Assembly: GCF_023074175.1 (NCBI RefSeq)
Contig: NZ_JADPKS010000107.1
Coordinates: forward strand, 62,001-126,000
DNA length: 64,000 nt
Direction: 5' to 3'
Source of the DNA: Bradyrhizobium sp. 139
GTDB lineage: Bacteria; Pseudomonadota; Alphaproteobacteria; Rhizobiales; Xanthobacteraceae
The position numbers and the translations under genes were made by a program. Under the pieces are notes generated by a model that was given only the letters and a program-made list of their open reading frames with translations, was not told the origin of the DNA and did no database searches. This document shows positions 50,155 through 58,574 of the stretch, in pieces (the first letter of the stretch is position 1; each line of letters opens with the position of its first letter).

Positions 50155-50254
50155 TGTCATGCTCTGCGAAGACGGAGCATCCAGTACGCCGCGGCCCCTC
50201 CGTATGCGTCGCTGTCTCTGGAATACTGGATCGCCCGCCTTCGCCGGCGATGAC
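50155..50254. repeat. intergenic palindromic repeat (ATCCAGTA type)
   Basis: GTCATGCTC...GAGCATCCAGTA (from 50156) and TACTGGATCGC...GGCGATGAC (to 50253) form long inverted arms. ATCCAGTA (50179-50186) pairs with TACTGGAT (50224-50231). Another of the interspersed Bradyrhizobium-type elements, lying between two co-oriented genes. Confidence 0.7.
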
Positions 50255-50346
50255 ACCGAGTGTGTGGCGTCCACGGACTATCGTGGCACGTTGAGCGGGG
50301 CGCTCGCTTCGACTATGTTTGCCGCCCCGGTCCGGAAAAACAACCC

Positions 50347-50928
50347 ATGACAAAGCCCTCGCCAAACCGCTTCCCCGCTCCCGCCATCGACACGCTGCCC
50401 GACGACATCCGCATGCGCCTCCTCGCCGTGCAGGAAAAGAGCGGTTTCGTGCCGAACGTGTTCCTGACGCTGGCCTATCGCCCCGACGAATTCCGTGCAT
50501 TCTTCGCCTATCACGACGCGCTGATGGAGAAGGACGGCGGCCTCACCAAGGCCGAACGCGAGATGATCGTGGTCGCGACCTCGGCGGCCAACCAGTGCCA
50601 GTATTGCGTGATCGCGCACGGCGCGATCCTGCGCATCCGCGCCAAGAACCCCATGATCGCCGACCAGATCGCGGTGAACTACCGCAAGGCCGACATCACG
50701 CCGCGGCAAAAGGCGATGCTCGATTTCGCGATGAAGGTCTCAGCCGATGCGCAACGCATCTCGGAAGAGGATTTCGCCGCACTTGCCCCGCACGGCTTCA
50801 GCGACGACGACATCTGGGACATCGCCGCAATCTCCGCTTTCTTCGCACTGTCGAACCGGCTGGCGAATTTCACGGGCATGCGCCCGAACGACGAGTTCTA
50901 TCTGATGGGGCGACTGCCGAAGCAATGA
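50347..50928 (+). CDS. AhpD-like (carboxymuconolactone decarboxylase family) peroxidase-related protein
   Basis: A 193-residue all-helical protein. CQYCVIAHG (residues 80-88) is the C-x-x-C-x-x-x-H redox motif of AhpD-like enzymes, and FFALSNRLANFTGMRPNDEF is a signature of the peroxidase-related subgroup. It likely reduces peroxides or disulphides. The start at 50347 follows a Pro-rich leader without a strong Shine-Dalgarno. Probably cotranscribed with the MgtC gene 24 bases downstream. Confidence 0.87.
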   Translation: MTKPSPNRFPAPAIDTLPDDIRMRLLAVQEKSGFVPNVFLTLAYRPDEFRAFFAYHDALMEKDGGLTKAEREMIVVATSAANQCQYCVIAHGAILRIRAKNPMIADQIAVNYRKADITPRQKAMLDFAMKVSADAQRISEEDFAALAPHGFSDDDIWDIAAISAFFALSNRLANFTGMRPNDEFYLMGRLPKQ

Positions 50929-50952
50929 TCGAAAAGCAATGATCAACAAGCC

Positions 50953-51441
50953 ATGACCGAGCTGGACTGGTCCGAGATCCTGCTGCGCCTCGGCGTCGCA
51001 ACGCTCGCCGGCGGCGCGATCGGGCTGAACCGCGATCTCCACAGCAAGCCGATCGGGCTGAAGACGCTCGGCATCGTCGGCCTCTCCACCGCAACGGCCG
51101 TGCTGCTGGCCGTCGAATTCACCGAACCCGGCAAGATCACCGATGCGACCAGCCGGGTCATTCAGGGCATCCTCACCGGCATTGGCTTTCTGGGCGCCGG
51201 CGTTATCGTTCATGAGAGCGAGCGGTTTCGCGTCCGCGGCCTGACCAGCGCGGCCTGCACCTTCCTCGCCGCCTGTCTCGGCATTGCCTGCGGCACCGGA
51301 CAGTGGAGGATCGTCGGCGTCGCGCTGGCGCTCGCCTTCGTGCTGCTCACGGTCGGCCGCCGCATCGAACGCTGGCTGCACCGCGCGCTCGGCGTCAGGC
51401 AGGATCGGCACGACCGGGAGACGCCAAGCTCCGGGGCGTAA
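50953..51441 (+). CDS. MgtC/SapB family membrane protein
   Basis: A 162-residue membrane protein with four helices (residues 8-28, 35-55, 68-90, 108-145). It shows GGAIGLNRDLHSKPIGLKT and GFLGAGVIVHESERFRVRGL, both MgtC hallmarks. The C-terminal regulatory domain of Salmonella MgtC is missing. Family roles include adaptation to low magnesium and control of ATP synthase. A basic tail ends the protein. Confidence 0.9.
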   Translation: MTELDWSEILLRLGVATLAGGAIGLNRDLHSKPIGLKTLGIVGLSTATAVLLAVEFTEPGKITDATSRVIQGILTGIGFLGAGVIVHESERFRVRGLTSAACTFLAACLGIACGTGQWRIVGVALALAFVLLTVGRRIERWLHRALGVRQDRHDRETPSSGA

Positions 51442-51506
51442 ATGCATCATGAAGAACGGAGGCCCGGGACACGCGAGGCACGTGGTGGGCGCGCGCCGAT
51501 CGAGTC

Positions 51507-51542
51507 TTCAAGCTGGCAAGTTCATTCAAGCTGGCAAGTTCA
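51507..51542. repeat. perfect 18-bp tandem duplication
   Basis: TTCAAGCTGGCAAGTTCA occurs at 51507-51524 and again at 51525-51542 without a change. It lies in the 273-base gap before the secreted PG-binding protein. Probably a slippage duplication, possibly within that gene's leader. Confidence 0.85.
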
Positions 51543-51714
51543 TTCGCCGCGGAACCCAAGCCATTCCGTGTCGGTGCCGCAGGCATCAAACTGGAACGAA
51601 CAGCATCGGAGTCCCTTTTCCCAGCAGACCGGAAACTCGAAATGAGGAGGACTTGAGTTCCGCCATTCGAAAGTACCGTGTCGGGAAACTGTGAACCAAA
51701 TGGAGGAGGTTCCG

Positions 51715-53301
51715 ATGAAGGACATGAGAACGAGTAGGCTCCTGCTGACGACAGCAGCGCTGCTCGCCAGCGTCGGCTTGGCGGCGGCGCAAGGCATGCG
51801 CGAAGGTGGCGGCGGTGGGGGAATGGGTGCCGGCGGAATCGGCGCTGGCGGAGCAGCCGGCAGCGGTGCGGCCGAGCACGGAATGTCCGGCGAAGGTCGT
51901 TCCGGAGGCGGAATGTCCCAACGTCCCGCTGGCGCTTCTCGTGGGGGAATGACGCAAGACCGGGCAGCCGAGCCTCGAGCGGGCGGCCGAGCGGAAGGTC
52001 CATCCACACGTTCGGGCGAGCGCGCTCAGCGTAGCGAACCCGGAATGAGAGAGGGCGGCAGCGGCCAAGGACGGGGTAAGCAGCAGATCGGAAAGGATCA
52101 GACACAGCGCGGACAGAAGGACCAGACCGTCGGTCAAGGCCGGAGCGACCGTGACCAGGCGCGTCAGTCCGAGCAGCGCCATGACCGGACCGGCGAGACG
52201 ACGCAGGGTCCGAATGCAAAGCCAGGTACGACGACCGGCGCCAACACGAGGCCGGGTACGACCACCGGCGCCAGCACCAGGGAACAAACCAACGCTCCTG
52301 CCCAGGGCCCGAGCACGCAGCAAGGTCAGGGGACAGCGGCCGGCACCAACACCCCCGGCACTAATACGCAAGGGCAGGCCAATGCACCGACACAAACCCA
52401 GGGTGCGGTAACTCAGAGCATGTCGGGCCGCGTGTCATTGAATGCGCAACAGCAGACAACGCTGCAGAGTTCGGTGCTTGGCTCGCGTAACGTGGCGCGG
52501 GTCGATGCCAGTTCGATCAACTTCCGGATCAACACGGGCGTAGTGGTGCCGAGGAATATTTCCGTGGTGTCCGTCTCGGCGTTCCCGGTGCTGATCGATG
52601 TGTTCCCGGCGTTCCGGGAAGACAGTTTCTTCGTGGTGGACGACGAGATCGTGGTCCTGGATCGGAGCCGCAGAGTTGTCGACGTTGTTCCGGCCGGGCC
52701 GAGGACGCGGTTCAGCCATGCTGGCGGTGGCAGCGTCGCCGCGCTTAGCCTCAATCCTGACGAGATCCGCGTGGTTCAGCAGGTGCTGATCGAACGCGGC
52801 CTGCTGACGGGGCAAGCGACCGGCACCTTCGATACGCGGACGCGCGAGGCGCTGATCACCTTCCAGCAGCAGCAGGGCTTTCAGGCCACCGGCACGATTG
52901 ATACGCGCACTGTGGCGGCGCTCGGAGTATCCAACAGGATCAGCGCAACTCAGAACCAATCGACCACCACCACCGGCCAGGGACAGGCGGCTCAGCAGCC
53001 GTCGGCGCAACAGAACACGACCGGCCAGAATACTGGTCAGGCTACCGCACCGGCGCCGCAGAATCAGCCGGCGACAACCGGCCAGGCCCAGCAGAACCAG
53101 CCGGCAACAACCGGTCAGGCGGGCACGCAACAGCCTCCGGGTCAGACGACCGGACAGGCAGCTCCGCCGGCGCAAAGCGCCAATCCGCCGAGCGGCAATA
53201 ACATGCCGGCCGCGCAAACCAACCAGAACCAAACCAACCAGAACAATGCCCCGGCACCTTCGACAACGGACCAGCCGGCGCAGAACCAGCCGAACAGATA
53301 A
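51715..53301 (+). CDS. secreted low-complexity protein with peptidoglycan-binding domain
   Basis: A 528-residue exported protein. GGAGGAGG before the ATG fixes the start. After the signal peptide (to about residue 25) comes a long Gly-, then Arg/Gln-, then Thr/Gly/Asn-rich region with internal repeats (RPGTTTGA units). Residues 230-340 contain beta-strand-like sequence (NFRINTGVVVPRNISVVSVS). A PG_binding_1 domain (VVQQVLIERGLLTGQATGTF, ITFQQQQGFQATGTIDTRT) spans about 350-405, followed by a Gln/Asn/Pro/Thr tail with QNQPATTGQA repeats. It probably tethers an extended chain to the cell wall. Confidence 0.8.
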   Translation: MKDMRTSRLLLTTAALLASVGLAAAQGMREGGGGGGMGAGGIGAGGAAGSGAAEHGMSGEGRSGGGMSQRPAGASRGGMTQDRAAEPRAGGRAEGPSTRSGERAQRSEPGMREGGSGQGRGKQQIGKDQTQRGQKDQTVGQGRSDRDQARQSEQRHDRTGETTQGPNAKPGTTTGANTRPGTTTGASTREQTNAPAQGPSTQQGQGTAAGTNTPGTNTQGQANAPTQTQGAVTQSMSGRVSLNAQQQTTLQSSVLGSRNVARVDASSINFRINTGVVVPRNISVVSVSAFPVLIDVFPAFREDSFFVVDDEIVVLDRSRRVVDVVPAGPRTRFSHAGGGSVAALSLNPDEIRVVQQVLIERGLLTGQATGTFDTRTREALITFQQQQGFQATGTIDTRTVAALGVSNRISATQNQSTTTTGQGQAAQQPSAQQNTTGQNTGQATAPAPQNQPATTGQAQQNQPATTGQAGTQQPPGQTTGQAAPPAQSANPPSGNNMPAAQTNQNQTNQNNAPAPSTTDQPAQNQPNR

Positions 53302-53312
53302 TGCGCGATCCT

Positions 53313-53340
53313 GAGCCCCGCTTCGGCGGGGCTCTTTCTT
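53313..53340 (+). terminator. rho-independent terminator
   Basis: GAGCCCCGC (53313-53321), tetraloop TTCG, GCGGGGCTC (53326-53334), then TTTCTT. A 9-bp perfect stem with a UUCG loop, 12 bases after the stop of the PG-binding protein gene. Confidence 0.92.
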
Positions 53341-53407
53341 GCGCCGCCTTGGATGCGGCGGTATCAGCACCGCGTTGCCTGCGGCTGCGAAGCACTGTGC
53401 CGCTAGA

Positions 53408-53551
53408 CTAGCGCTGCGCCATCAACTCGAGCGCCGGGGCAAAGCGCTCGGAAAACGTCAATGTCTTGGCATGGTGAACTGCGGCAAACGATGCCGAGAT
53501 CCCTGCTGAAGCGACCACGAGCAAGCCAACGGCGAAAACCAGACGGCGCAT
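53408..53551 (-). CDS. small exported peptide, 47 aa
   Basis: Read from ATG 53551 on the minus strand: MRRLVFAVGLLVVASAGISA, then SFAAVHHAKTLTFSERFAPA and ELMAQR. CAGGAGGCAGAAA is a strong Shine-Dalgarno. Residues 4-24 form a signal peptide or anchor, leaving about 23 residues outside. It faces the PG-binding protein gene across the terminator. Unknown function. Confidence 0.65.
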   Translation of the reverse strand: MRRLVFAVGLLVVASAGISASFAAVHHAKTLTFSERFAPALELMAQR

Positions 53552-53702
53552 TTTCTGCCTCCTGTGTGAGCTCGACTACCCAAACAGATGGCACGGCTTT
53601 GTTTCAGCACCGCTTCGCGTGGACGGAAGATAGTTTCGCTCAAGAGGCTGTGATGAGATCCGGTTTGTGGAGCCGCATGCCGTGCAGATGTGAGCATCGC
53701 GC

Positions 53703-54329
53703 CTAATCGTCCGAGGCCGGTCCGCACCAGCCGGGCAGATAGATCGCATCCTTGCTCTTGACCGCGGCCAGCGCCTTCTCCAGCGCCTTGTCGAAATTGG
53801 CATCCACCGCCTTGCGCGACAGTTTTCGGCGCAGATAGTCCGCCCACAGGAATTCGGAGAACGGCGTGGTGTCCTTGGCGAAGCCGCCCATGCGGCGGAG
53901 CTCGCCGGCAAGGCTGCGGAAGGGATCGTCCTTGAGATCGACGAGCGATTTCGGCAGATCGCGGAACAGGCGCCGCTCACCCTTGGCGTCGTAAGGATAG
54001 ACCCAGCGCTTGTTGTCCATCACGCCCCAGAATGCCTCGCGCTCGACCATCCTGAGATCGCCGACCACGGTCACCAGCACGTCCTTGATGCCCTCATCAT
54101 GCAGCGCGCGGCCGAGATGATGATGGTCGATCACGTAGTAGCGCTGGTCAGGTCCGTACACGACCGGGATCATGTGAGTGCCGAGCAGGTCGGACTGCTT
54201 CTTTTTGTCATGGTCGCGCCAGCGCTTGCGCTTCTCCTTGACCTCGCGCATGCCGATCGTCATCTGCGTCGGCCGGAGCGACAGGATCGGCACTGGATGC
54301 ACTCTCGGCTCCCGCGCATTGGTGGTCAT
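53703..54329 (-). CDS. ParB-like nuclease-fold (ParBc_2) protein
   Basis: A 208-residue protein with REPRVHPVPILSLRPTQMTI, YYVIDHHHLGRALHDEGIKD and WVYPYDAKGERR, characteristic of the ParB-like_2 family. It does not belong to a partition locus (no parA, no parS-like site). The family is broadly linked to nuclease or CTPase activity, without assignment here. Start at 54329; upstream in-frame sequence does not look coding. Confidence 0.82.
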   Translation of the reverse strand: MTTNAREPRVHPVPILSLRPTQMTIGMREVKEKRKRWRDHDKKKQSDLLGTHMIPVVYGPDQRYYVIDHHHLGRALHDEGIKDVLVTVVGDLRMVEREAFWGVMDNKRWVYPYDAKGERRLFRDLPKSLVDLKDDPFRSLAGELRRMGGFAKDTTPFSEFLWADYLRRKLSRKAVDANFDKALEKALAAVKSKDAIYLPGWCGPASDD

Positions 54330-54667
54330 GGTCGAAAGGCCCTCGCATGTTGCAACCCGTGGTCCAGTTCCTTTGATTATGCCATGGGCCCTGCGGCGGC
54401 AGAATGCGTTCGACCCTGATGCGGAGATCACAAACCGATGTTCACGAGAGCCGGCGATGCCGTGCTTCAGGATTGTTGTTGCAATGCAACCCGCGCGTCC
54501 TGTCACCAGCGTGACGGCCGGCGCCGCTTTCCTCGCGAACCGCTCAAGAGATATGCCATGAAAGGTAGTGCGAAAGCGCAATGCTCGTGCGCATTGAGAA
54601 GATTTTCTGCAACACATTCACCACGTATGCTATCTCAAAACCGCTGCTTCGGAGTGATCCCCGCACT
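54330..54667. other. 338-base intergenic region between divergent genes
   Basis: Lies between the ParB-like gene and the small membrane protein gene. Moderately AT-rich in its last 100 bases, where the promoter for 54668 is expected. No repeat, hairpin terminator or supported small gene was seen. Confidence 0.45.
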
Positions 54668-55009
54668 ATGAAAACTCAGCGGCCCATAAGCTCGGACGAT
54701 GAGCACCGGGTGCTCCAGTTCAGGCCGCGCACCCCGTCTCCCCCGGCGGTCGATCGGGGCAGCGGCACCGTGCAGCAATTGCGCGTCGCGCCCGAGCCGC
54801 TCGACCTGTCGCGCTACGAGCAGCCCCGCCCGGAACCGGACGACTTCCGCCGCCGCATGCTTGCCAATATCGCGGCGCTCGCCTTTACGATCGCGCTGAC
54901 CGCAATCGGGATCTGGCTCGCGGTGAGCATTGCCGACCTGCGCCGCACCCAGGACTGCGTGCTGATGGGCCGCCGCGACTGCGCCAAGATCACGACGCCC
55001 CATATCTAG
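54668..55009 (+). CDS. small single-pass membrane protein, 113 aa
   Basis: MKTQRPISSDDEHRVLQFRP, a polar Pro/Arg-rich cytoplasmic part, one helix (about 67-90, IAALAFTIALTAIGIWLAVS), then a short tail with two Cys (TQDCVLMGRRDCAKI). Upstream of the lipid A cluster but separated from it by 207 bases. Similar small proteins occur in rhizobial genomes; role unknown. Confidence 0.65.
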   Translation: MKTQRPISSDDEHRVLQFRPRTPSPPAVDRGSGTVQQLRVAPEPLDLSRYEQPRPEPDDFRRRMLANIAALAFTIALTAIGIWLAVSIADLRRTQDCVLMGRRDCAKITTPHI

Positions 55010-55216
55010 GCACGCCCCCGGCTGAAGGGCCCGCCGACGGCATCCCCAGTCCTGGTGCCGGGGTCGTCCGGCTCCATTGAACTCAGGGCGGCGCTCCGAT
55101 ATACGGGCTTTCGACCCGGCCAGAGGGGGTTGAGGGCGTCATCAGGGGCGCGATGCCCACCCACCGTCCGCTCTGGAATATCTGAAAAATATCCGCAATA
55201 TATCAAAGGCTTAGTG

Positions 55217-55504
55217 ATGTCCTCCACATTCGATCAGGTCGCTACGATCATCGCTGAAACCTGCGACATCCCGCGCGACACGATCACGCCGGATAGCCAC
55301 GCCATCGATGATCTCGGCATCGACAGCCTCGATTTCCTGGACATCGCGTTCGCGATCGACAAGCAGTTCGGTATCAAGCTGCCGCTGGAAAAGTGGACGC
55401 AGGAGGTCAACGACGGCAAGGCGACCACGGAACAGTATTTCGTGCTGAAGAATCTGTGCGCCCGTATCGACGAACTGGTTGCGGCGAAGGGCGCGAGCGC
55501 CTAA
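55217..55504 (+). CDS. acpXL: acyl carrier protein AcpXL (very-long-chain lipid A)
   Basis: A 95-residue acyl carrier protein. The phosphopantetheine Ser37 is in [16 protein letters not shown]. It starts [20 protein letters not shown] and has the longer C-terminus typical of AcpXL. It carries the growing 27-hydroxyoctacosanoate-type chain later attached to lipid A. First gene of the cluster with fabZ-, two fabF- and lpxXL-type genes. Confidence 0.93.
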   Translation: MSSTFDQVATIIAETCDIPRDTITPDSHAIDDLGIDSLDFLDIAFAIDKQFGIKLPLEKWTQEVNDGKATTEQYFVLKNLCARIDELVAAKGASA

Positions 55505-55514
55505 GCGCGCGGTC

Positions 55515-55988
55515 ATGCAACTCGAATACTTCCACATGATCGATCGCGTCGTCGATCTCAACGTCGACGAGAAGACGATCGTCGTCGAAGCGCAGGTCCC
55601 GCAGGAGAGCACCATTTTCGAGGGGCACTTCCCGGGCTATCCCCTGATGCCCGGCGTGCTCCTGATCGAATCGATGGCGCAGGCTTCGGGCTGGCTTCAG
55701 CTCGGCGTCCTGAAGTTCGAGCGCATGCCGATCCTGGCCGCCGTGAAGGAGGCCAAGGTCCGCGGCTCGGTCTTTCCCGGCGATCTCATGAGAATCGAGG
55801 CGAGCCTGGCCCATCAAGGCTCGGGTTATGCCATGACCGAGGCCAAGATCCGGGTCGGCGGCAAGCTGCGCGCGAATTCGACGCTCACCTTCACGCAGAT
55901 CCCCTTCCCCAACGCAGATATGCGCGGCTACATGGACGCGGTCGCCAAACGCGTCGGCTTCCCGCAACAGGCCTATCGCCATGACTGA
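55515..55988 (+). CDS. 3-hydroxyacyl-ACP dehydratase, FabZ-like (fabZXL)
   Basis: A 157-residue hotdog dehydratase. FEGHFPGYPLMPGVLLIESM carries the catalytic His38 and Glu52. It dehydrates 3-hydroxyacyl-AcpXL during elongation. The ATG at 55515 is 10 bases after the AcpXL stop, and its 3' end overlaps the next gene by 8 bases. Confidence 0.9.
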   Translation: MQLEYFHMIDRVVDLNVDEKTIVVEAQVPQESTIFEGHFPGYPLMPGVLLIESMAQASGWLQLGVLKFERMPILAAVKEAKVRGSVFPGDLMRIEASLAHQGSGYAMTEAKIRVGGKLRANSTLTFTQIPFPNADMRGYMDAVAKRVGFPQQAYRHD

Positions 55989-57186
55989 CGCTGCTTCGAA
56001 GCCCGGCCAGACGGAAGTCTGGATCACGGGCATTGGCCTTGCCACCTCGCTCGGCGAAGGCCTGGACGCCAACTGGGCCGCGCTTCAGGAGAAGCGCATC
56101 AATGTCGATGAGAAGGGCTTTGCGCCCTACATCGTGCATCCCCTGATGCCTGTTACCTTCGACAGCCAGATCCCGAAGAAGGGCGACCAGCGCCAGATGG
56201 AAGCCTGGCAGCGCATCGGCACCTATGCCGCGGGCCTTGCGCTCGATTCCGCCGGGATCAAGGGCAACAAGGACATCCTGTCGAAGATCGACATGGTGGT
56301 GGCCGCCGGCGGCGGCGAGCGCGATCTCAACGTCGATACCGGCGTGCTCACGGCCGAGGCCAAGGGCGCCAATGCGCCCGGCTTCCTCAACGAACGGCTG
56401 ATGAGCGATCTGAGGCCGACGCTGTTCCTGGCGCAGCTCTCCAACCTGCTCGCCGGCAACATCGCCATCGTGCACGGTCTCGGCGGCACCTCGCGCACTT
56501 TCATGGGCGAAGAGGTCGCGGGCGCCGATGCCGCTCGCATCGCGCTGTCGCGCATCGCCTCGGGCGAGAGCGACATTGCGCTGATCGGCGGCTCGCACAA
56601 TGGCGAGCGCAAGGACCTGATGGTCCTCTACGAATTCGGCGACTTCAATTTGAAGGACGAGTTCGCTCCGGTCTGGGCGCGCAAGGACCACGCCGGCTTC
56701 GCGCTCGGCTCGGCAGGCGCCTTCCTGGTGCTGGAATCGAAGGCACATGCGCAAGCGCGCGGCGCAAAGCCGTTCGCAAAGTTGTCGAGCGTCGTTGCCG
56801 ACCTCGCCCGGCGCAAGCAGCCCGGTGACATGGCCGCGACGCTGGAGAAGCTTTGGACGAAGCTGCCGAAGCGCGAGGGCAAGGGCGCGATCATATCAGG
56901 TGCGACCGGCGCAGAGCCCGCGACGTCAGAGGAGCGCGGCTTCCTGAAGGGCCATGCCGACGTTCCGGTGCGCTCCACCGGCACGATGTTCGGCCACACC
57001 ATGGAAACGCAATTCCCGCTCGGCATTGCGCTCGCCGCGCTGTCGATCTCGCGCGGTGCGCTGTTCCCGCCGAACGATTCGACGGGGACCGAGATTGAAA
57101 TGCAGGGGGCGCCCACCCAGATTGTGGTGGTGGGAGCCGGACACTGGCGCGGCGAAGGCATGGCGCTGGTTGAGGCCGTAAGCTGA
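55981..57186 (+). CDS. Cys-less beta-ketoacyl synthase homologue (fabF2XL-type, chain-length-factor-like)
   Basis: A 401-residue ketosynthase homologue in which the active-site Cys is missing: HGLGGTSRTFMGEEVAGADA (residues 165-184) occupies the place of the usual T-A-C-A-S-G. The first catalytic His motif (N-A-H-G-T) is also absent, while a GHTMETQFPLGIAL segment resembling the second His region remains. It cannot condense alone; by analogy with chain-length factors it should pair with the intact synthase encoded next. The ATG overlaps the FabZ-like gene by 8 bases. Confidence 0.85.
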   Translation: MTDAASKPGQTEVWITGIGLATSLGEGLDANWAALQEKRINVDEKGFAPYIVHPLMPVTFDSQIPKKGDQRQMEAWQRIGTYAAGLALDSAGIKGNKDILSKIDMVVAAGGGERDLNVDTGVLTAEAKGANAPGFLNERLMSDLRPTLFLAQLSNLLAGNIAIVHGLGGTSRTFMGEEVAGADAARIALSRIASGESDIALIGGSHNGERKDLMVLYEFGDFNLKDEFAPVWARKDHAGFALGSAGAFLVLESKAHAQARGAKPFAKLSSVVADLARRKQPGDMAATLEKLWTKLPKREGKGAIISGATGAEPATSEERGFLKGHADVPVRSTGTMFGHTMETQFPLGIALAALSISRGALFPPNDSTGTEIEMQGAPTQIVVVGAGHWRGEGMALVEAVS

Positions 57187-57267
57187 AGCGCGTCGCGCTT
57201 TAGTGGGTTATTGTTTGAGCATGATCCTCTCGGAAAACCGCGTCACATTTTTTCCGGGATCATGCTC
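57185..57267. repeat. RIME-like palindromic repeat between the two fabF genes
   Basis: GAGCATGATCC (57217-57227) and GGATCATGCTC (57257-57267) are perfect reverse complements with an inner GGAAAA/TTTTCC pair; a short hairpin AAGCGCG/CGCGCTT precedes it. This is the common rhizobial intergenic mosaic-type element. It sits between the two synthases and may affect their relative levels. Confidence 0.8.
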
Positions 57268-57288
57268 CAGCTCTATCGGGGGATCGAC

Positions 57289-58566
57289 ATGACTGCACCA
57301 CGCGACAAACTCGGGCGTCCCGTCGTCGTCGTCACCGGCATGGGCATCATGACCTCGCTCGGCGCCGGCAAGGCCGACAATTGGGCGAAGCTCGTCGCCG
57401 GCGAATCTGGCATCCGCACCATCACGCGCTTTCCGGTCGACGGCCTGAAGACGACGATGGCGGGCACGGTTGATTTCGTCAGCGTCGATCCGTTCTCCTC
57501 CACCGGCCTGTCCGAGCGGATGGCCGAGTTGGTCACGCTGGAAGCGCTCGAGCAGGCCGGCATCGGCGCCAAGGCCGATTTCCCCGGTCCCCTCTTCCTT
57601 GCGGTTGCACCGGTCGAAGTCGAGTGGCCGCAGCGCCGTGAGCTCGGCCGCGCCGTCGGCTCGCAGGATTTCACCTATGACGATCTGCTGCGCATCTCCG
57701 GCGGCGGCAAGTACAGCGCCTATCACCACCGCTTCATGTTCGGCTCGGTGGCCGCACACCTCGCCGAGACCTTTGGCACCAAGGGTTCGCCGATCTCGCT
57801 ATCGACGGCCTGCGCCTCGGGCGCGACCTCGATCCAGCTCGGCGTCGAGGCGATCCGCCGCGGCGAGACCGATGCCGCGCTGTGCGTGGCGACCGACGGC
57901 ACCGTAAACCCCGAAGCTCTCGTGCGCTTCTCGTTGCTCTCGGCGCTGTCGACCCAGAACGATCCGCCGCAGGCGGCCTCCCGCCCCTTCTCCAAGAACC
58001 GCGACGGTTTCGTCATGGCCGAGGGCGCCGGTGCGCTCGTGCTCGAAAGCTACGAGGCCGCCACCGCGCGCGGCGCGAAGATTCTCGGCGTGATCGCCGG
58101 CTGCGGCGAGCTCACCGATTCCTTCCACCGCACCCGCTCTTCGCCCGACGGCAAGCCGATCATCGGCTGCATGAACAAAACGCTGGCCGACGCCGGCATG
58201 ACGCCGGACCAGATCGACCACATCAACGCCCACGGCACGGCGACGCCCGAAAACGACAAGATGGAATTCAACACGACGTCAGCCGTGTTCGGCGAGTTCG
58301 CGCAGAAGATCCCGGTTACCTCCAACAAATCGATGGTCGGCCACACCATCTCGGCCGCCGGCGCGGTGGAAGCCATCTTCTCGCTGCTCACCCTCGAGCA
58401 TCAGCGCATCCCGCCGACGATCAACTACGACAATCCGGATCCCACGATCCTGTTCGACGTCGTCGGCAACAAGGCGCGCGACGCCCGCGTCACCGCGGTG
58501 ATGTCGAACTCGTTCGGTTTCGGCGGCCAGAACGCCTCGCTGATCCTGACCCGCGAACCGGCCTGA
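57289..58566 (+). CDS. beta-ketoacyl-ACP synthase, active (fabF1XL-type)
   Basis: A 425-residue ketosynthase with Cys175 in LSTACASGATS, His in HINAHGTATPEND (near 317) and His in GHTISAAGAVEA (near 353), the full catalytic triad. It condenses malonyl-ACP with the growing chain on AcpXL. The start at 57289 has GGGGGATC upstream; an ATG at 57262 lies in the palindrome. Likely partner of the Cys-less homologue. Confidence 0.93.
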   Translation: MTAPRDKLGRPVVVVTGMGIMTSLGAGKADNWAKLVAGESGIRTITRFPVDGLKTTMAGTVDFVSVDPFSSTGLSERMAELVTLEALEQAGIGAKADFPGPLFLAVAPVEVEWPQRRELGRAVGSQDFTYDDLLRISGGGKYSAYHHRFMFGSVAAHLAETFGTKGSPISLSTACASGATSIQLGVEAIRRGETDAALCVATDGTVNPEALVRFSLLSALSTQNDPPQAASRPFSKNRDGFVMAEGAGALVLESYEAATARGAKILGVIAGCGELTDSFHRTRSSPDGKPIIGCMNKTLADAGMTPDQIDHINAHGTATPENDKMEFNTTSAVFGEFAQKIPVTSNKSMVGHTISAAGAVEAIFSLLTLEHQRIPPTINYDNPDPTILFDVVGNKARDARVTAVMSNSFGFGGQNASLILTREPA

Positions 58567-58574
58567 CCGGACGC

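Noticed and set aside
53703-54329. ParB-like gene as a partition locus
   Set aside because: No parA and no parS-like repeats nearby; the protein is too short for classical ParB.
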